Position numbers and translations under genes: made by a program. A stretch of 64,000 bases of DNA. Source: Flavobacterium ammoniigenes. GTDB taxonomy: Bacteria; Bacteroidota; Bacteroidia; Flavobacteriales; Flavobacteriaceae. Within the stretch, counting starts at the first letter, position 1; each line of letters starts with the position of its first letter. Where the stretch lies: assembly GCF_020886055.1 (NCBI RefSeq), contig NZ_AP025184.1, positions 930,001 through 994,000 of the forward strand, read 5' to 3'. Positions 53,119 through 61,601 of this stretch are shown here, piece after piece. A model generated the notes under the pieces. It made no database searches. It was not told where the DNA came from and saw only the letters and a program-made list of their open reading frames with translations.

Positions 53119-55821
53119 ATGAAAAAAATAATTCTGTTGATTGCTTTTTTAACAATGACTTTTGTGAATGCTCAAAATATTCGCTTTGAAGGAATTGTTC
53201 TTGATAATGCAAAAGCGCCACTAGAAATGGCCAATGTAATGGCGGTTAATCAAACCTCTAAAACAATGGATTCCTATGCTATTACTAGCGACAAAGGTAA
53301 GTTTGTTTTGAACTTGAAAGCCAATACGTCGTATTCGATAAAACTGAGTTATATTGGGATGCAAAATAAAGAAATCTCAGTTAGCACAAAATCAGAAAAC
53401 ATCGTTCAGAATATTACTATGGAATCGGGCGGTATTGAATTAGCCGGTGTCGAAATTGTTCGCGAAATGCCGGTTTCTATTAAAGGTGATACTATTGTCT
53501 ACAATGCAGATTCTTTCAAATCGGGTACCGAACGCAAGTTGGAAGATGTACTTAAAAAATTGCCTGGTGTTGAAATTAATGCAGATGGAGAAGTAGAAGT
53601 AGAAGGTAAAAAAGTCTCCAAATTGATGGTAGACGGAAAAGATTTTTTCAAAGGAGACACCAAATTAGGGGTAAAAAATATCCCAGCAGATGCTATTTAT
53701 AAAGTACAATTTCTTCGCAATTATAATGAAAATTCGATCCTGAAAGGAGTAGAAAACAACCAAGATAATGTGGCCATGAATATCAAATTGAAATCAGGGA
53801 AAAAGAATTTCTGGTTTGGTGATATCGCTGCTGCTGGAGGATTGAATGATACCAAACGTTACTTGGTCAATCCCAAATTATTTTATTACAATCCGGAGTA
53901 TAGTATCAACCTGATTACTAATTTCAATAATATAGGCGAATTGCCTTTGACGGTTCAAGATTATTTTAAATTCACAGGGGGATTTAGAAGTATGATGGCA
54001 AAAGGGGGTAGTAGTTTCAATGTATCTTCAAATGATTTGGGTATTTCTTTAATGCGAAACAATAGAGCGAAAGAAATCGAGACACAATTTGGCGCTGCCA
54101 ATTTTTCATATAATGTGACCAAAGCTTGGACCTTGAGTGGTTTTGGAATTGTGTTGAATTCTAATTCCGATTTGGAAACTAAATCGACAGTGAATATCTT
54201 GAATCCTACTTCCAATCAGATTGCTTCTACAGAGAAAAGAACGGAGATTTCCAACCAAAGAAGTAATTTAGGATTGTTTAAATTGGGTTCTATTTACAAA
54301 CCTAGTTCCCGATTGCAATTGGATTATGATATTTTGGCTAAAGTTTCAAAACAAGATGAAACGAGTACTTTATCACGTCAATCGATTGTTAATTCCCTTT
54401 CGAATTCGGAAACTATATTTACCGAAAAAAATCAAGATCCAACATCATTGAATCAAAATTTGAGTGCTTATTTTACGCAAAGTGAAAAGAATGTTTTTGC
54501 CTTAGAAATGCAGCATTTGTACCAAGACGAAAATCCATTTTACAATGCTAATTTGCAATCGCAACCCTTTAGTTTAACTGGATATTTGAATGGGCAAAAT
54601 AGGAATGATTTAACCCAAAACCGTTTTGTACAGACCAATAAAGTAGATGCTAAACTAGATTACTATTATATGGTAACCCCAAAAAGTAATATTAATATTA
54701 CCATGGGAAATACCATTTCGAATCAGAATTTTGATTCCTCAATTTTTCAAATTTTAGATGGTGGGGCTGTCAATAATTTGTCAGATTCAAGAAATAAAAA
54801 CAATGTAAATTATAAATTTAATGATGCTTTTTTGGGATTCCATTACAAAGTATTGACCGGTAAATTTACTTTTACACCTGGTGTAAGTTTCCATGCTTAC
54901 GATATGACTAATACCCAATTGGGCACTAGTTTCAATCAGAATTTCTTTAGGATATTACCCGATTTTGTAGCCATTTACCAAATGAAAAAGGCCGAAACCT
55001 TGACCTATAATTTTGGATACACTAATAGTTTTACGGATATCAATAGACTGGCAGAAGGATTTGTTTTTAATAATTACAACAGTTTGTCTAAAGGAAGTCG
55101 AACGCTGGAAAACGCTACTCAACAAACTCATTCGTTGCGTTATTTCAAATACAATATGTTTAATCTAGAAAATATTTCGGCTAATCTAAGTTATTCTAAA
55201 ACCGTGGATGCCATTAAAACGCAGTCAGTTTTTAATGGGGTAAATCAAACATCAGCACCGTATAATTCAGATTTTGCTGATGAAACTGCTTCTGCTTTTG
55301 CCATGTATGGCCGTTCTTTTTTTAAGAATTATAAAGCCTCTTTGAACACCCGTTTGGCTTGGTCAAAATTCAATAATATTCAAAATGCTACGCTTACGGT
55401 TAGAGAAAGCTTCACGCAATCGCATACGATTACCGCTTCTACAAATTACAAGAACTTACCTAATTTAGAACTGGGGTATTCGTTGACTGTAAATGACTAT
55501 AACAACACTAAATTTTATACAGACAAACCTTTTGTCAAGTTGGATTATTACTTTTTGAAAAGTTTCTCTTTTGTGTCTGAATACGAATTTTACCATTATT
55601 ACAACGGCGATAAAACGGTAAATAACGAGTATGATTTTCTTTCGGCCAGTTTGATTTATCAAAAAACAAAAGAAAGTAAGATGGAATATAAAATTGCAGC
55701 AACTAATTTATTGAATACTACTTCGTTAAATGATGATAGTTTTTCTCAATTTTCTACAAGAACTTCGCAATATATTGTTCAGCCTAGATACATTATTTTT
55801 AGTTTGAAGTATAATTTATAG
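53119..55821 (+). CDS. Outer-membrane beta-barrel protein with a carboxypeptidase-regulatory domain and plug
   Basis: The 900-residue protein has a signal peptide (to about FVNAQ), a CarboxypepD_reg-like domain (residues about 20-105), a TonB-plug-like segment (ERKLEDVLKKLPGVEINADG...KLMVDGKDFFKGD, about 140-180) and a large C-terminal barrel ending in IFSLKYNL. No TonB box is obvious, and it fits the outer-membrane beta-barrel group that accompanies GLPGLI proteins. The substrate is unknown; the pairing implies that both work on the same outer-membrane task. Confidence 0.87.
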   Translation: MKKIILLIAFLTMTFVNAQNIRFEGIVLDNAKAPLEMANVMAVNQTSKTMDSYAITSDKGKFVLNLKANTSYSIKLSYIGMQNKEISVSTKSENIVQNITMESGGIELAGVEIVREMPVSIKGDTIVYNADSFKSGTERKLEDVLKKLPGVEINADGEVEVEGKKVSKLMVDGKDFFKGDTKLGVKNIPADAIYKVQFLRNYNENSILKGVENNQDNVAMNIKLKSGKKNFWFGDIAAAGGLNDTKRYLVNPKLFYYNPEYSINLITNFNNIGELPLTVQDYFKFTGGFRSMMAKGGSSFNVSSNDLGISLMRNNRAKEIETQFGAANFSYNVTKAWTLSGFGIVLNSNSDLETKSTVNILNPTSNQIASTEKRTEISNQRSNLGLFKLGSIYKPSSRLQLDYDILAKVSKQDETSTLSRQSIVNSLSNSETIFTEKNQDPTSLNQNLSAYFTQSEKNVFALEMQHLYQDENPFYNANLQSQPFSLTGYLNGQNRNDLTQNRFVQTNKVDAKLDYYYMVTPKSNINITMGNTISNQNFDSSIFQILDGGAVNNLSDSRNKNNVNYKFNDAFLGFHYKVLTGKFTFTPGVSFHAYDMTNTQLGTSFNQNFFRILPDFVAIYQMKKAETLTYNFGYTNSFTDINRLAEGFVFNNYNSLSKGSRTLENATQQTHSLRYFKYNMFNLENISANLSYSKTVDAIKTQSVFNGVNQTSAPYNSDFADETASAFAMYGRSFFKNYKASLNTRLAWSKFNNIQNATLTVRESFTQSHTITASTNYKNLPNLELGYSLTVNDYNNTKFYTDKPFVKLDYYFLKSFSFVSEYEFYHYYNGDKTVNNEYDFLSASLIYQKTKESKMEYKIAATNLLNTTSLNDDSFSQFSTRTSQYIVQPRYIIFSLKYNL

Positions 55822-55833
55822 TCTACATATACA

Positions 55834-55864
55834 AAAAAACCACGCCAATGGCGTGGTTTTTTTT
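55834..55864. terminator. Bidirectional terminator between the barrel gene and metK
   Basis: A 9-bp perfect stem AACCACGCC/GGCGTGGTT with a 3-base loop has A residues on the left and a run of nine T residues on the right; it serves both converging genes. Confidence 0.9.
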
Positions 55865-55884
55865 ATCTATAAAAAGCAAATAAA

Positions 55885-57135
55885 TTACAATTTAAAAGCT
55901 GTTTTAACTGCGTCTACAAAATCTAATTTTTCCCAAGTAAATAAATCTACAGTCACGGTTTTCGTTAATCCGCCAGGAGCTGAGAAGATTTTAGTTACCG
56001 TTTCTGGTGTACGTCCCATATGTCCGTAAGCTGCTGTTTCACTATAGATAGGATTTCTCAATTTCAAACGTTGCTCAATGAAGTACGGACGCATATCAAA
56101 AATACCTTCCACTACTTTACTGATTTCTCCATCTGTCAAACTTACTTTTGAAGTTCCGTATGTATTTACATTGATTGATGTTGGTTTTGCCACACCAATA
56201 GCATAAGACACTTGTACCAAAACTTCGTCACACAATCCTGCTGCTACTAAATTTTTAGCAATATGACGGGTTGCATACGCTGCAGAACGGTCTACTTTTG
56301 ACGGATCTTTTCCAGAGAAAGCACCACCACCGTGAGCGCCTTTTCCACCATAGGTATCCACAATGATTTTTCTTCCTGTCAAACCAGTATCTCCGTGAGG
56401 TCCTCCAATAACGAATTTTCCTGTTGGGTTGATGTGATAAGTAATATTATCATTGAATAAATGTGCATATTGTGGGTATTTCGCTTTAATACGCGGAATC
56501 AAAATGCTCACTAAATCCGATTTGATTTTAGCCAACATCGCCGCTTCTTGATCAAAATCGTCATGTTGCGTAGAGATTACAATGGCGTCAATTCGAACCG
56601 GTTTGTTGTCATCTGAATATTCAAGAGTTACCTGCGATTTAGCATCTGGGCGCAAGTATTTGATTTCGTTGTTCTCTCTTCTTAAGTTAGCCAACTCGAT
56701 CAAAATCGCATGCGATAAATCCAAAGCCAAAGGCATGTAGTTCTCCGTCTCATTAGTAGCATAACCAAACATCATTCCTTGGTCACCCGCTCCTTGTTCT
56801 TCTTTACTTGCTCTATCTACTCCTTGATTGATATCAGCTGATTGTTCGTGAATTGCTGAAAGAATTCCACAAGAATTCGCTTCAAACATATACTCACTTT
56901 TGGTGTAACCAATTTTCTTGATTACATCACGAGCGATTTGTTGTACATCTAGGTAGGTATTGGATTTTACCTCACCCGCCAAGATCACCTGACCGGTTGT
57001 TACCAAGGTTTCACAAGCTACTTTTGAATCGGCATCAAATGCCAAAAAATTATCGATTAATGCATCGGAGATTTGATCAGCCACTTTGTCTGGATGTCCT
57101 TCACTCACAGATTCTGACGTAAATAAATAAGCCAT
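55885..57135 (-). CDS. metK: S-adenosylmethionine synthetase
   Basis: MetK makes S-adenosylmethionine from methionine and ATP. The 416-residue product shows [32 protein letters not shown], and [20 protein letters not shown] (the ATP P-loop region). It is about 30 residues longer than the E. coli enzyme, through loops in the middle. It is transcribed away from the methionine genes, starting at a consensus promoter and a 90-base structured leader. The SAM-I riboswitch lies in the gap but points the other way. Confidence 0.97.
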   Translation of the reverse strand: MAYLFTSESVSEGHPDKVADQISDALIDNFLAFDADSKVACETLVTTGQVILAGEVKSNTYLDVQQIARDVIKKIGYTKSEYMFEANSCGILSAIHEQSADINQGVDRASKEEQGAGDQGMMFGYATNETENYMPLALDLSHAILIELANLRRENNEIKYLRPDAKSQVTLEYSDDNKPVRIDAIVISTQHDDFDQEAAMLAKIKSDLVSILIPRIKAKYPQYAHLFNDNITYHINPTGKFVIGGPHGDTGLTGRKIIVDTYGGKGAHGGGAFSGKDPSKVDRSAAYATRHIAKNLVAAGLCDEVLVQVSYAIGVAKPTSINVNTYGTSKVSLTDGEISKVVEGIFDMRPYFIEQRLKLRNPIYSETAAYGHMGRTPETVTKIFSAPGGLTKTVTVDLFTWEKLDFVDAVKTAFKL

Positions 57136-57163
57136 AATAATTTAATTTAGTTTTAAATTAAGC

Positions 57164-57253
57164 GAGGAAAAATGGTGTTGCTACGAAATGCTAAAGGGAA
57201 ATTCCTGCTTTAGCATTTTTTAACGAGGTTGCAATCAGTTCAAATTTTTCCTC
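57164..57253 (-). promoter_or_regulatory. Structured leader of metK
   Basis: On the minus-strand RNA, GAGGAAAAA near the 5' end pairs perfectly with UUUUUCCUC (9 bp) just before the coding region, and encloses a hairpin with an 11-bp perfect stem AAATGCTAAAG/CTTTAGCATTT (57186-57218). The single-stranded part contains UUGCAACCUCG. It begins about 7 bases after the predicted transcription start and ends 28 bases before the metK start. It does not fit the SAM-I core, so no known riboswitch class was assigned. Confidence 0.6.
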
Positions 57254-57266
57254 TGAAATTAGAGCG

Positions 57267-57295
57267 CAAAGTTATAAAACGATTTTGAATTCCAA
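57267..57295 (-). promoter_or_regulatory. Consensus promoter of metK
   Basis: On the minus strand, TTG (57295-57293) is followed after 18 bases by TAACTTTG (57274-57267), an exact fit to the TTG/TAnnTTTG promoter. The start of transcription is predicted near 57260. Confidence 0.75.
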
Positions 57296-57486
57296 ATTAA
57301 ACTTTTCATTTTTTTTTGTTGCAAAAAGGCGTTTTGGTTTCGGTTTCTTCAAAAAACGAGGCTTTTAGCTCCTTTTTATTGCATTATTTCTTTGTTCTTA
57401 TTATATTGTAATCAAATAATCGTTCGCAAATAGAGAAAATCAAATGCCCTGTATTCGAATTTTGTCCAATTATGCAGAAACGAAAT

Positions 57487-57517
57487 TTGGTTCTTTAAGA
57501 AATATGCCGTTAATTTG
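57487..57517 (+). promoter_or_regulatory. Near-consensus promoter of the met operon
   Basis: TTG at 57487-57489 and TTAATTTG at 57510-57517 are 20 bases apart; the second differs from TAnnTTTG by one base. Transcription would start near 57524, some 24 bases before the SAM-I riboswitch, which is the right place for this operon. Confidence 0.55.
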
Positions 57518-57547
57518 CAGCTCAAAGTTCAAATAAACGTATTGAAA

Positions 57548-57652
57548 TGTTATAAAGAAAGGTAGAGGGATTAGACCCGATGAAACCTTAGCAACCCTTC
57601 GGTAAATCGAAGAAGGTGCTGCATTCTACCACAGCAATGTGGAAAGATAACA
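57548..57652 (+). promoter_or_regulatory. SAM-I (S-box) riboswitch
   Basis: All four helices can be drawn: P1 TGTTAT/ATAACA (57548-57553 and 57647-57652); P2 GGTAGAGGG...CCCGATGAAACC with the GGT/ACC and GGG/CCC pairs; P3 AGCAACCCTTCG...CGAAGAAGGTGCT; P4 CCAC/GTGG. The core conserved sequences AGGGA, GATGAAACC, GCAACC and GGTGCT are all present. It senses S-adenosylmethionine and shuts off methionine synthesis and sulfur genes when SAM is plentiful. It stands in the leader of metX. Confidence 0.95.
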
Positions 57653-57661
57653 CGAGATTTT

Positions 57662-57688
57662 TCTAGCTTCCTTCTAGATTTTCTTTCT
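57662..57688 (+). terminator. Possible expression-platform terminator of the riboswitch
   Basis: TCTAG/CTAGA with a 7-base loop is followed by TTTTCTTTCT, 10 bases after the riboswitch. The stem is short and AT-rich, so this is weak; translational control of metX is the alternative. Confidence 0.4.
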
Positions 57689-57723
57689 AATATTTCCAAC
57701 ACAAATCAACAATCACAATCGAT

Positions 57724-58692
57724 TTGACATTGGAAAATAAAACCAACCAAATACAAATACACAATTTTACCACCGAAAGTGGTGTGTTATATCCTACACT
57801 ACATTTAAGCTATCAAGTATTTGGCCCAAGCTTGAATACAGCTCCTATTGTTTTGGTGAATCACGCCTTAACAGGTAATTCCAACGTAATTGGGGCACAA
57901 GGTTGGTGGAACGATTTAATTGGAGAAGGCAAAACGATCGATACAAATAAATACAGCGTTCTAGCATTTAATGTACCAGGAAACGGATACGATGGTTTTG
58001 GTATTGAAAACTACCAAGATTTCAACGCGAGAGATATCGCACGAATATTTAATCAGGGAATTGAAGCGCTACAAATTTCACAGTTGTTTGCCATTATTGG
58101 CGGGTCTGTTGGTGGAGGAATAGCCTGGGAAATGGCCGCATTAAACCCTAAAATTACCCAACATTTGATTCCAATTGCAACCGATTGGAAATCGACAGAT
58201 TGGTTGATTGCTAATTGTTTTTTGCAAGAACAAATTTTAGCTAATTCGTCAAAACCAATCGAAGATGCGCGCATTCACGCCATGTTATGTTATCGAACTC
58301 CAGAATCCTTTTCGTCCAAATTCCAACGTACAACCAATGAAGAATTAGCCGTTTTCAATATCGAAAGTTGGTTAGCCCATCACGGGAATAAGTTGCAAAA
58401 ACGGTTTCAGTTATCGGCGTATAAAATGATGAACCATTTGCTAAAGACGATTGATATTACTAGAGGCAGGGATTCTTTTGCAACAGTAGCGGCAACAATC
58501 GAAGCTACTATTCATATTATTGGGATTGATTCGGATTTGTTTTTTACAGCAAATGAGAATCGCGGTACTTATGAAGAATTAAAAAAATATAAAGAAAATG
58601 TATCCTATCAAGAAATTGTTTCCATTCATGGTCACGATGCTTTTTTGATAGAATACCAACAATTACATAATTTATTGGCTACCATTTTTTAA
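57724..58692 (+). CDS. metX: Homoserine O-acetyltransferase family protein
   Basis: MetX acylates homoserine, the first committed step of methionine synthesis. The 322-residue alpha/beta hydrolase has VLVNHALTGNSNV (oxyanion region), the nucleophile in GGSVGGGIAWEMA, the acid in GIDSDLFF and the His in HGHDAFL near the C-terminus. The start is a TTG at 57724 (a second TTG follows two codons later); an in-frame stop at 57688 and the lack of any ATG before the conserved region leave no normal start. It is the first gene after the SAM-I riboswitch. At 322 residues it is shorter than most MetX enzymes (350-380); acetyl or succinyl preference is undecided. Confidence 0.88.
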   Translation: MTLENKTNQIQIHNFTTESGVLYPTLHLSYQVFGPSLNTAPIVLVNHALTGNSNVIGAQGWWNDLIGEGKTIDTNKYSVLAFNVPGNGYDGFGIENYQDFNARDIARIFNQGIEALQISQLFAIIGGSVGGGIAWEMAALNPKITQHLIPIATDWKSTDWLIANCFLQEQILANSSKPIEDARIHAMLCYRTPESFSSKFQRTTNEELAVFNIESWLAHHGNKLQKRFQLSAYKMMNHLLKTIDITRGRDSFATVAATIEATIHIIGIDSDLFFTANENRGTYEELKKYKENVSYQEIVSIHGHDAFLIEYQQLHNLLATIF

Positions 58693-58717
58693 TGGTACAA
58701 CCAAAAAAACAGACACA

Positions 58718-61129
58718 ATGAAGATTTTAAAATTTGGAGGAAAGTCATTATCTAACGGAGATGGATTAGATAAAGTGGTAGCAATTATTTTAGACAAAGT
58801 TAATCAAGGTGAGAAAATTGCCGTGGTGGTTTCGGCGCGTGGCAATGCTACTGACGAATTGGAAGAGATGTTATCTATTGCATCCAAAAATGAAAGCTAC
58901 AAGCCGCAATTGGAACAGTTTAAATTAGAGCAACAAAATGGTTTTGCTGAAGTTGATTTTACAGAAGAATTTACCGTTTTAGAAAAATTATTTGAGGGTG
59001 TAAGCTTAATTGGGGATTACAGCAGTAAAATTAAAGATCAAATTTTGTCGATAGGCGAAGTACTTTCTGCTAAATTATTGACCGCTATTTTACTTAAAAA
59101 TGGAGTGACTGCTCGTTTTGCAGATAGTAGAGAATTGATCAAAACCGATTCAAAATTTGGCGATGCACAACCCATTGAACACGCCTCTAAAAAAAATGTA
59201 GTACAGTATTTCAAAGAGAATGAGGATGCAGTAAATATTGTGACCGGTTTCATTGCTTCGAATGCGAAAAATGTGACTACTACTTTAGGAAGAAACGGAA
59301 GTAATTATACCGCTTCTTTGATTGCGAATTATTTGAATGCCGAAGAATTACAAAACTACACACACGTTGACGGAATCTATACCGCAAACCCTGACTTAGT
59401 TCCCGATGCCAAGAAAATTGATTATTTGACTTTTAACGAGGCCAATGAGTTGGCTAATTTTGGCGCAACCATTTTACACGCTAAAACGATCATTCCATTA
59501 TTAGAGAAAAACATTCCGCTTCGTATTTTGAATACCTTCAATCACGAAAATAAAGGCACCTTAATCCGATCTACAGCGAGTAAAGAAGGAATCAAAACAC
59601 TTTCAGTTTTGGAAAATGTGGCCTTGGTCAATTTAGAAGGACGCGGTTTGCTTGGAAAAACCGGTGTCGATGCCCGAATTTTCAAAGTTATGGGTGACAA
59701 TGATATCAGTGTGAGTATCATTTCGCAAGGTTCTTCTGAAAGAGGAATTGGTTTAGTGGTTGATGCAGATAAAGCGTCTTTAGCGATGATTCAGTTGGAG
59801 AAAGAATTTGAAAATGATTTCTATTCGAAAGATGTCAATAAAATTTCGGTGACCGATAATGTATCGGTTATTTCTATCATCGGACAAGACTTAAGTACTT
59901 TTCACAAGCCCTATACGGCATTGATTAAAAATAAAATTGTTCCAATTTTGTTTAACAATACCGTTACCGGTAAAAACGTGAGTTTGGTGGTGAAGAAAAC
60001 GGAATTGAATCGTGCTTTGAACGTAATTCACGGAGAGATTTTTGGGGTTTCCAAAAAAATCAACATAGCTATTTTTGGTCACGGATTAGTTGGAGGAACT
60101 TTAATTAACCAAATTTTAGAATCGGCTACCGCTATCGAAAAACGCAAAGATGTGAAGTTGAATATTTTTGCTATCGCCAATTCTAAAAATGTTTTGTTGA
60201 ATAAAAATGGGGTAACTCCTAATTGGAAAAACGAAATCCAAAACAAAGGGACTTTATACACCATTCAAGATGTGATTGATTATGCCAATGAACACCATTT
60301 GGAAAACTTAATTGCTATTGACAATACGGCGAGTGCCGAATTTGTAGAAAATTATATTCCGTTGATTGAAAGTAGTTTTGACTTAATTTCGTCCAATAAA
60401 GTAGCAAATACCTTGAGTTATAGTTTCTATAAAAAACTACGCAAAGTATTGGCCGACAATCAAAAAACCTATTTGTATGAAACCAATGTAGGAGCCGGTT
60501 TGCCATTGATTGATACGATTAAATTATTGCACCTTTCAGGTGAAAATATTACTAAAATAAAAGGGGTGTTTTCTGGAACATTGAGTTATTTGTTTAATAA
60601 CTTCTCTGCCAAAGACGTTCCGTTTAGCGACGTATTGAAAGAAGCCATTGACAATGGGTATACCGAACCCGATCCAAGAGAAGATTTATGTGGAAACGAT
60701 GTAGGTAGAAAATTGTTAATTTTGGCGCGTGAATTGGATTTGCAAAACGAATTCGAAGAAATCGCTATTCAAAATTTAATTCCGGAACATTTACGAGAAG
60801 GAAGTGCATCTGAATTTTTGACCAAATTGAAAGAATTTGATGCGGTCTACGCCAAAATAAAAGAAGACCAACAACCGAATCATGTGTTACGGTACATCGG
60901 CGAATTGTCTGGTGATTTGCAAAGCGACAAAGGAAATTTAGAAGTGAAATTAGTAACAGTCCCTTCAGACACAGCTTTAGGTGGATTGAAAGGATCGGAT
61001 TCATTCTTCGAAATTTACACTGAATCCTATGGAGATCGACCAATTGTAGTTCAAGGTGCGGGAGCTGGTTCAGCGGTAACAGCAAGAGGGGTGTTTGGAG
61101 ATATTTTAAGATTGTCAGACAAAGGATAA
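58718..61129 (+). CDS. thrA: Bifunctional aspartokinase/homoserine dehydrogenase
   Basis: The 803-residue fusion does the first and third steps of the aspartate pathway, giving homoserine for methionine and threonine. The N-terminal aspartokinase (about residues 1-290) has KFGGKSLSNGDGL, where the usual Thr of KFGGTS is Lys, and TTLGRNGSNYTASLIA. Two ACT-like segments follow (about 300-450), then the homoserine dehydrogenase (NIAIFGHGLVGGTLINQI, TNVGAGLPLIDTIKLL, YTEPDPREDLCGNDVGRKLLILAREL). It lies 25 bases after metX in the riboswitch-controlled run. Whether Thr or Met inhibits it cannot be told from the sequence, so the symbol thrA versus metL is a convention. Confidence 0.94.
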   Translation: MKILKFGGKSLSNGDGLDKVVAIILDKVNQGEKIAVVVSARGNATDELEEMLSIASKNESYKPQLEQFKLEQQNGFAEVDFTEEFTVLEKLFEGVSLIGDYSSKIKDQILSIGEVLSAKLLTAILLKNGVTARFADSRELIKTDSKFGDAQPIEHASKKNVVQYFKENEDAVNIVTGFIASNAKNVTTTLGRNGSNYTASLIANYLNAEELQNYTHVDGIYTANPDLVPDAKKIDYLTFNEANELANFGATILHAKTIIPLLEKNIPLRILNTFNHENKGTLIRSTASKEGIKTLSVLENVALVNLEGRGLLGKTGVDARIFKVMGDNDISVSIISQGSSERGIGLVVDADKASLAMIQLEKEFENDFYSKDVNKISVTDNVSVISIIGQDLSTFHKPYTALIKNKIVPILFNNTVTGKNVSLVVKKTELNRALNVIHGEIFGVSKKINIAIFGHGLVGGTLINQILESATAIEKRKDVKLNIFAIANSKNVLLNKNGVTPNWKNEIQNKGTLYTIQDVIDYANEHHLENLIAIDNTASAEFVENYIPLIESSFDLISSNKVANTLSYSFYKKLRKVLADNQKTYLYETNVGAGLPLIDTIKLLHLSGENITKIKGVFSGTLSYLFNNFSAKDVPFSDVLKEAIDNGYTEPDPREDLCGNDVGRKLLILARELDLQNEFEEIAIQNLIPEHLREGSASEFLTKLKEFDAVYAKIKEDQQPNHVLRYIGELSGDLQSDKGNLEVKLVTVPSDTALGGLKGSDSFFEIYTESYGDRPIVVQGAGAGSAVTARGVFGDILRLSDKG

Positions 61130-61149
61130 TATTTATACAAACAAAACAA

Positions 61150-61581
61150 ATGAAAATAACATTAGAAAGAGTAAACGATAACTTTCATTTTCAATTGAAA
61201 AACGACAGAGGACACCTTGTCAATGTCGATGCACGTCCTGCCTTTGGAGGAAACGACATGGGACCAAGTCCAATGGAATTGGTGTTAATGGGTGTTGCGG
61301 GTTGTAGTGGTATTGATATGATTTCGATTTTGAAAAAACAACGTCAAGAAATTACGTCTTTTAAAGCGGAAGTAGAAGGAGAACGCGTACCCGTTGGTGA
61401 GGCCAATCCGTTTAAAACAATTCATGTTGTTTTCTTTTTAGAAGGCCCAATCAACGAAGACAAAGCAGCTAGAGCGGCTAAATTATCGTTTGAAAAATAT
61501 TGTTCGGTTTCCAAAACCTTAGAACCAACCGCTACCATTTTGTACAAAGTTGTATTGAATGGAGTGGAATTAGCGAATTAA
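61150..61581 (+). CDS. OsmC family protein
   Basis: The 143-residue product has the OsmC/Ohr fold with the two conserved cysteines, C52 in VAGCSGID and C118 in KYCSVSKTL, and the RP at residues 29-30. Members of this family reduce organic hydroperoxides, or in the YhfA-like branch have an unknown role; this protein looks more like the YhfA branch. Its place between the aspartate-pathway fusion and metZ is a conserved-looking sulfur context. It overlaps neither neighbour; metZ starts 20 bases later. Confidence 0.88.
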   Translation: MKITLERVNDNFHFQLKNDRGHLVNVDARPAFGGNDMGPSPMELVLMGVAGCSGIDMISILKKQRQEITSFKAEVEGERVPVGEANPFKTIHVVFFLEGPINEDKAARAAKLSFEKYCSVSKTLEPTATILYKVVLNGVELAN

Positions 61582-61601
61582 AAAAAATAAATACAACTAC
61601 A

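Noticed and set aside
57164..57253. A second SAM-I riboswitch in the metK leader
   Set aside because: GCAACC is present, but the GATGAAACC and GGTGCT core pieces and the P2 and P4 helices are missing, so it was reported only as an unassigned structure.
61500..61601. Upstream extension of the metZ frame
   Set aside because: It overlaps the coding end of the OsmC gene in a different frame; the family N-terminus starts at 61602.
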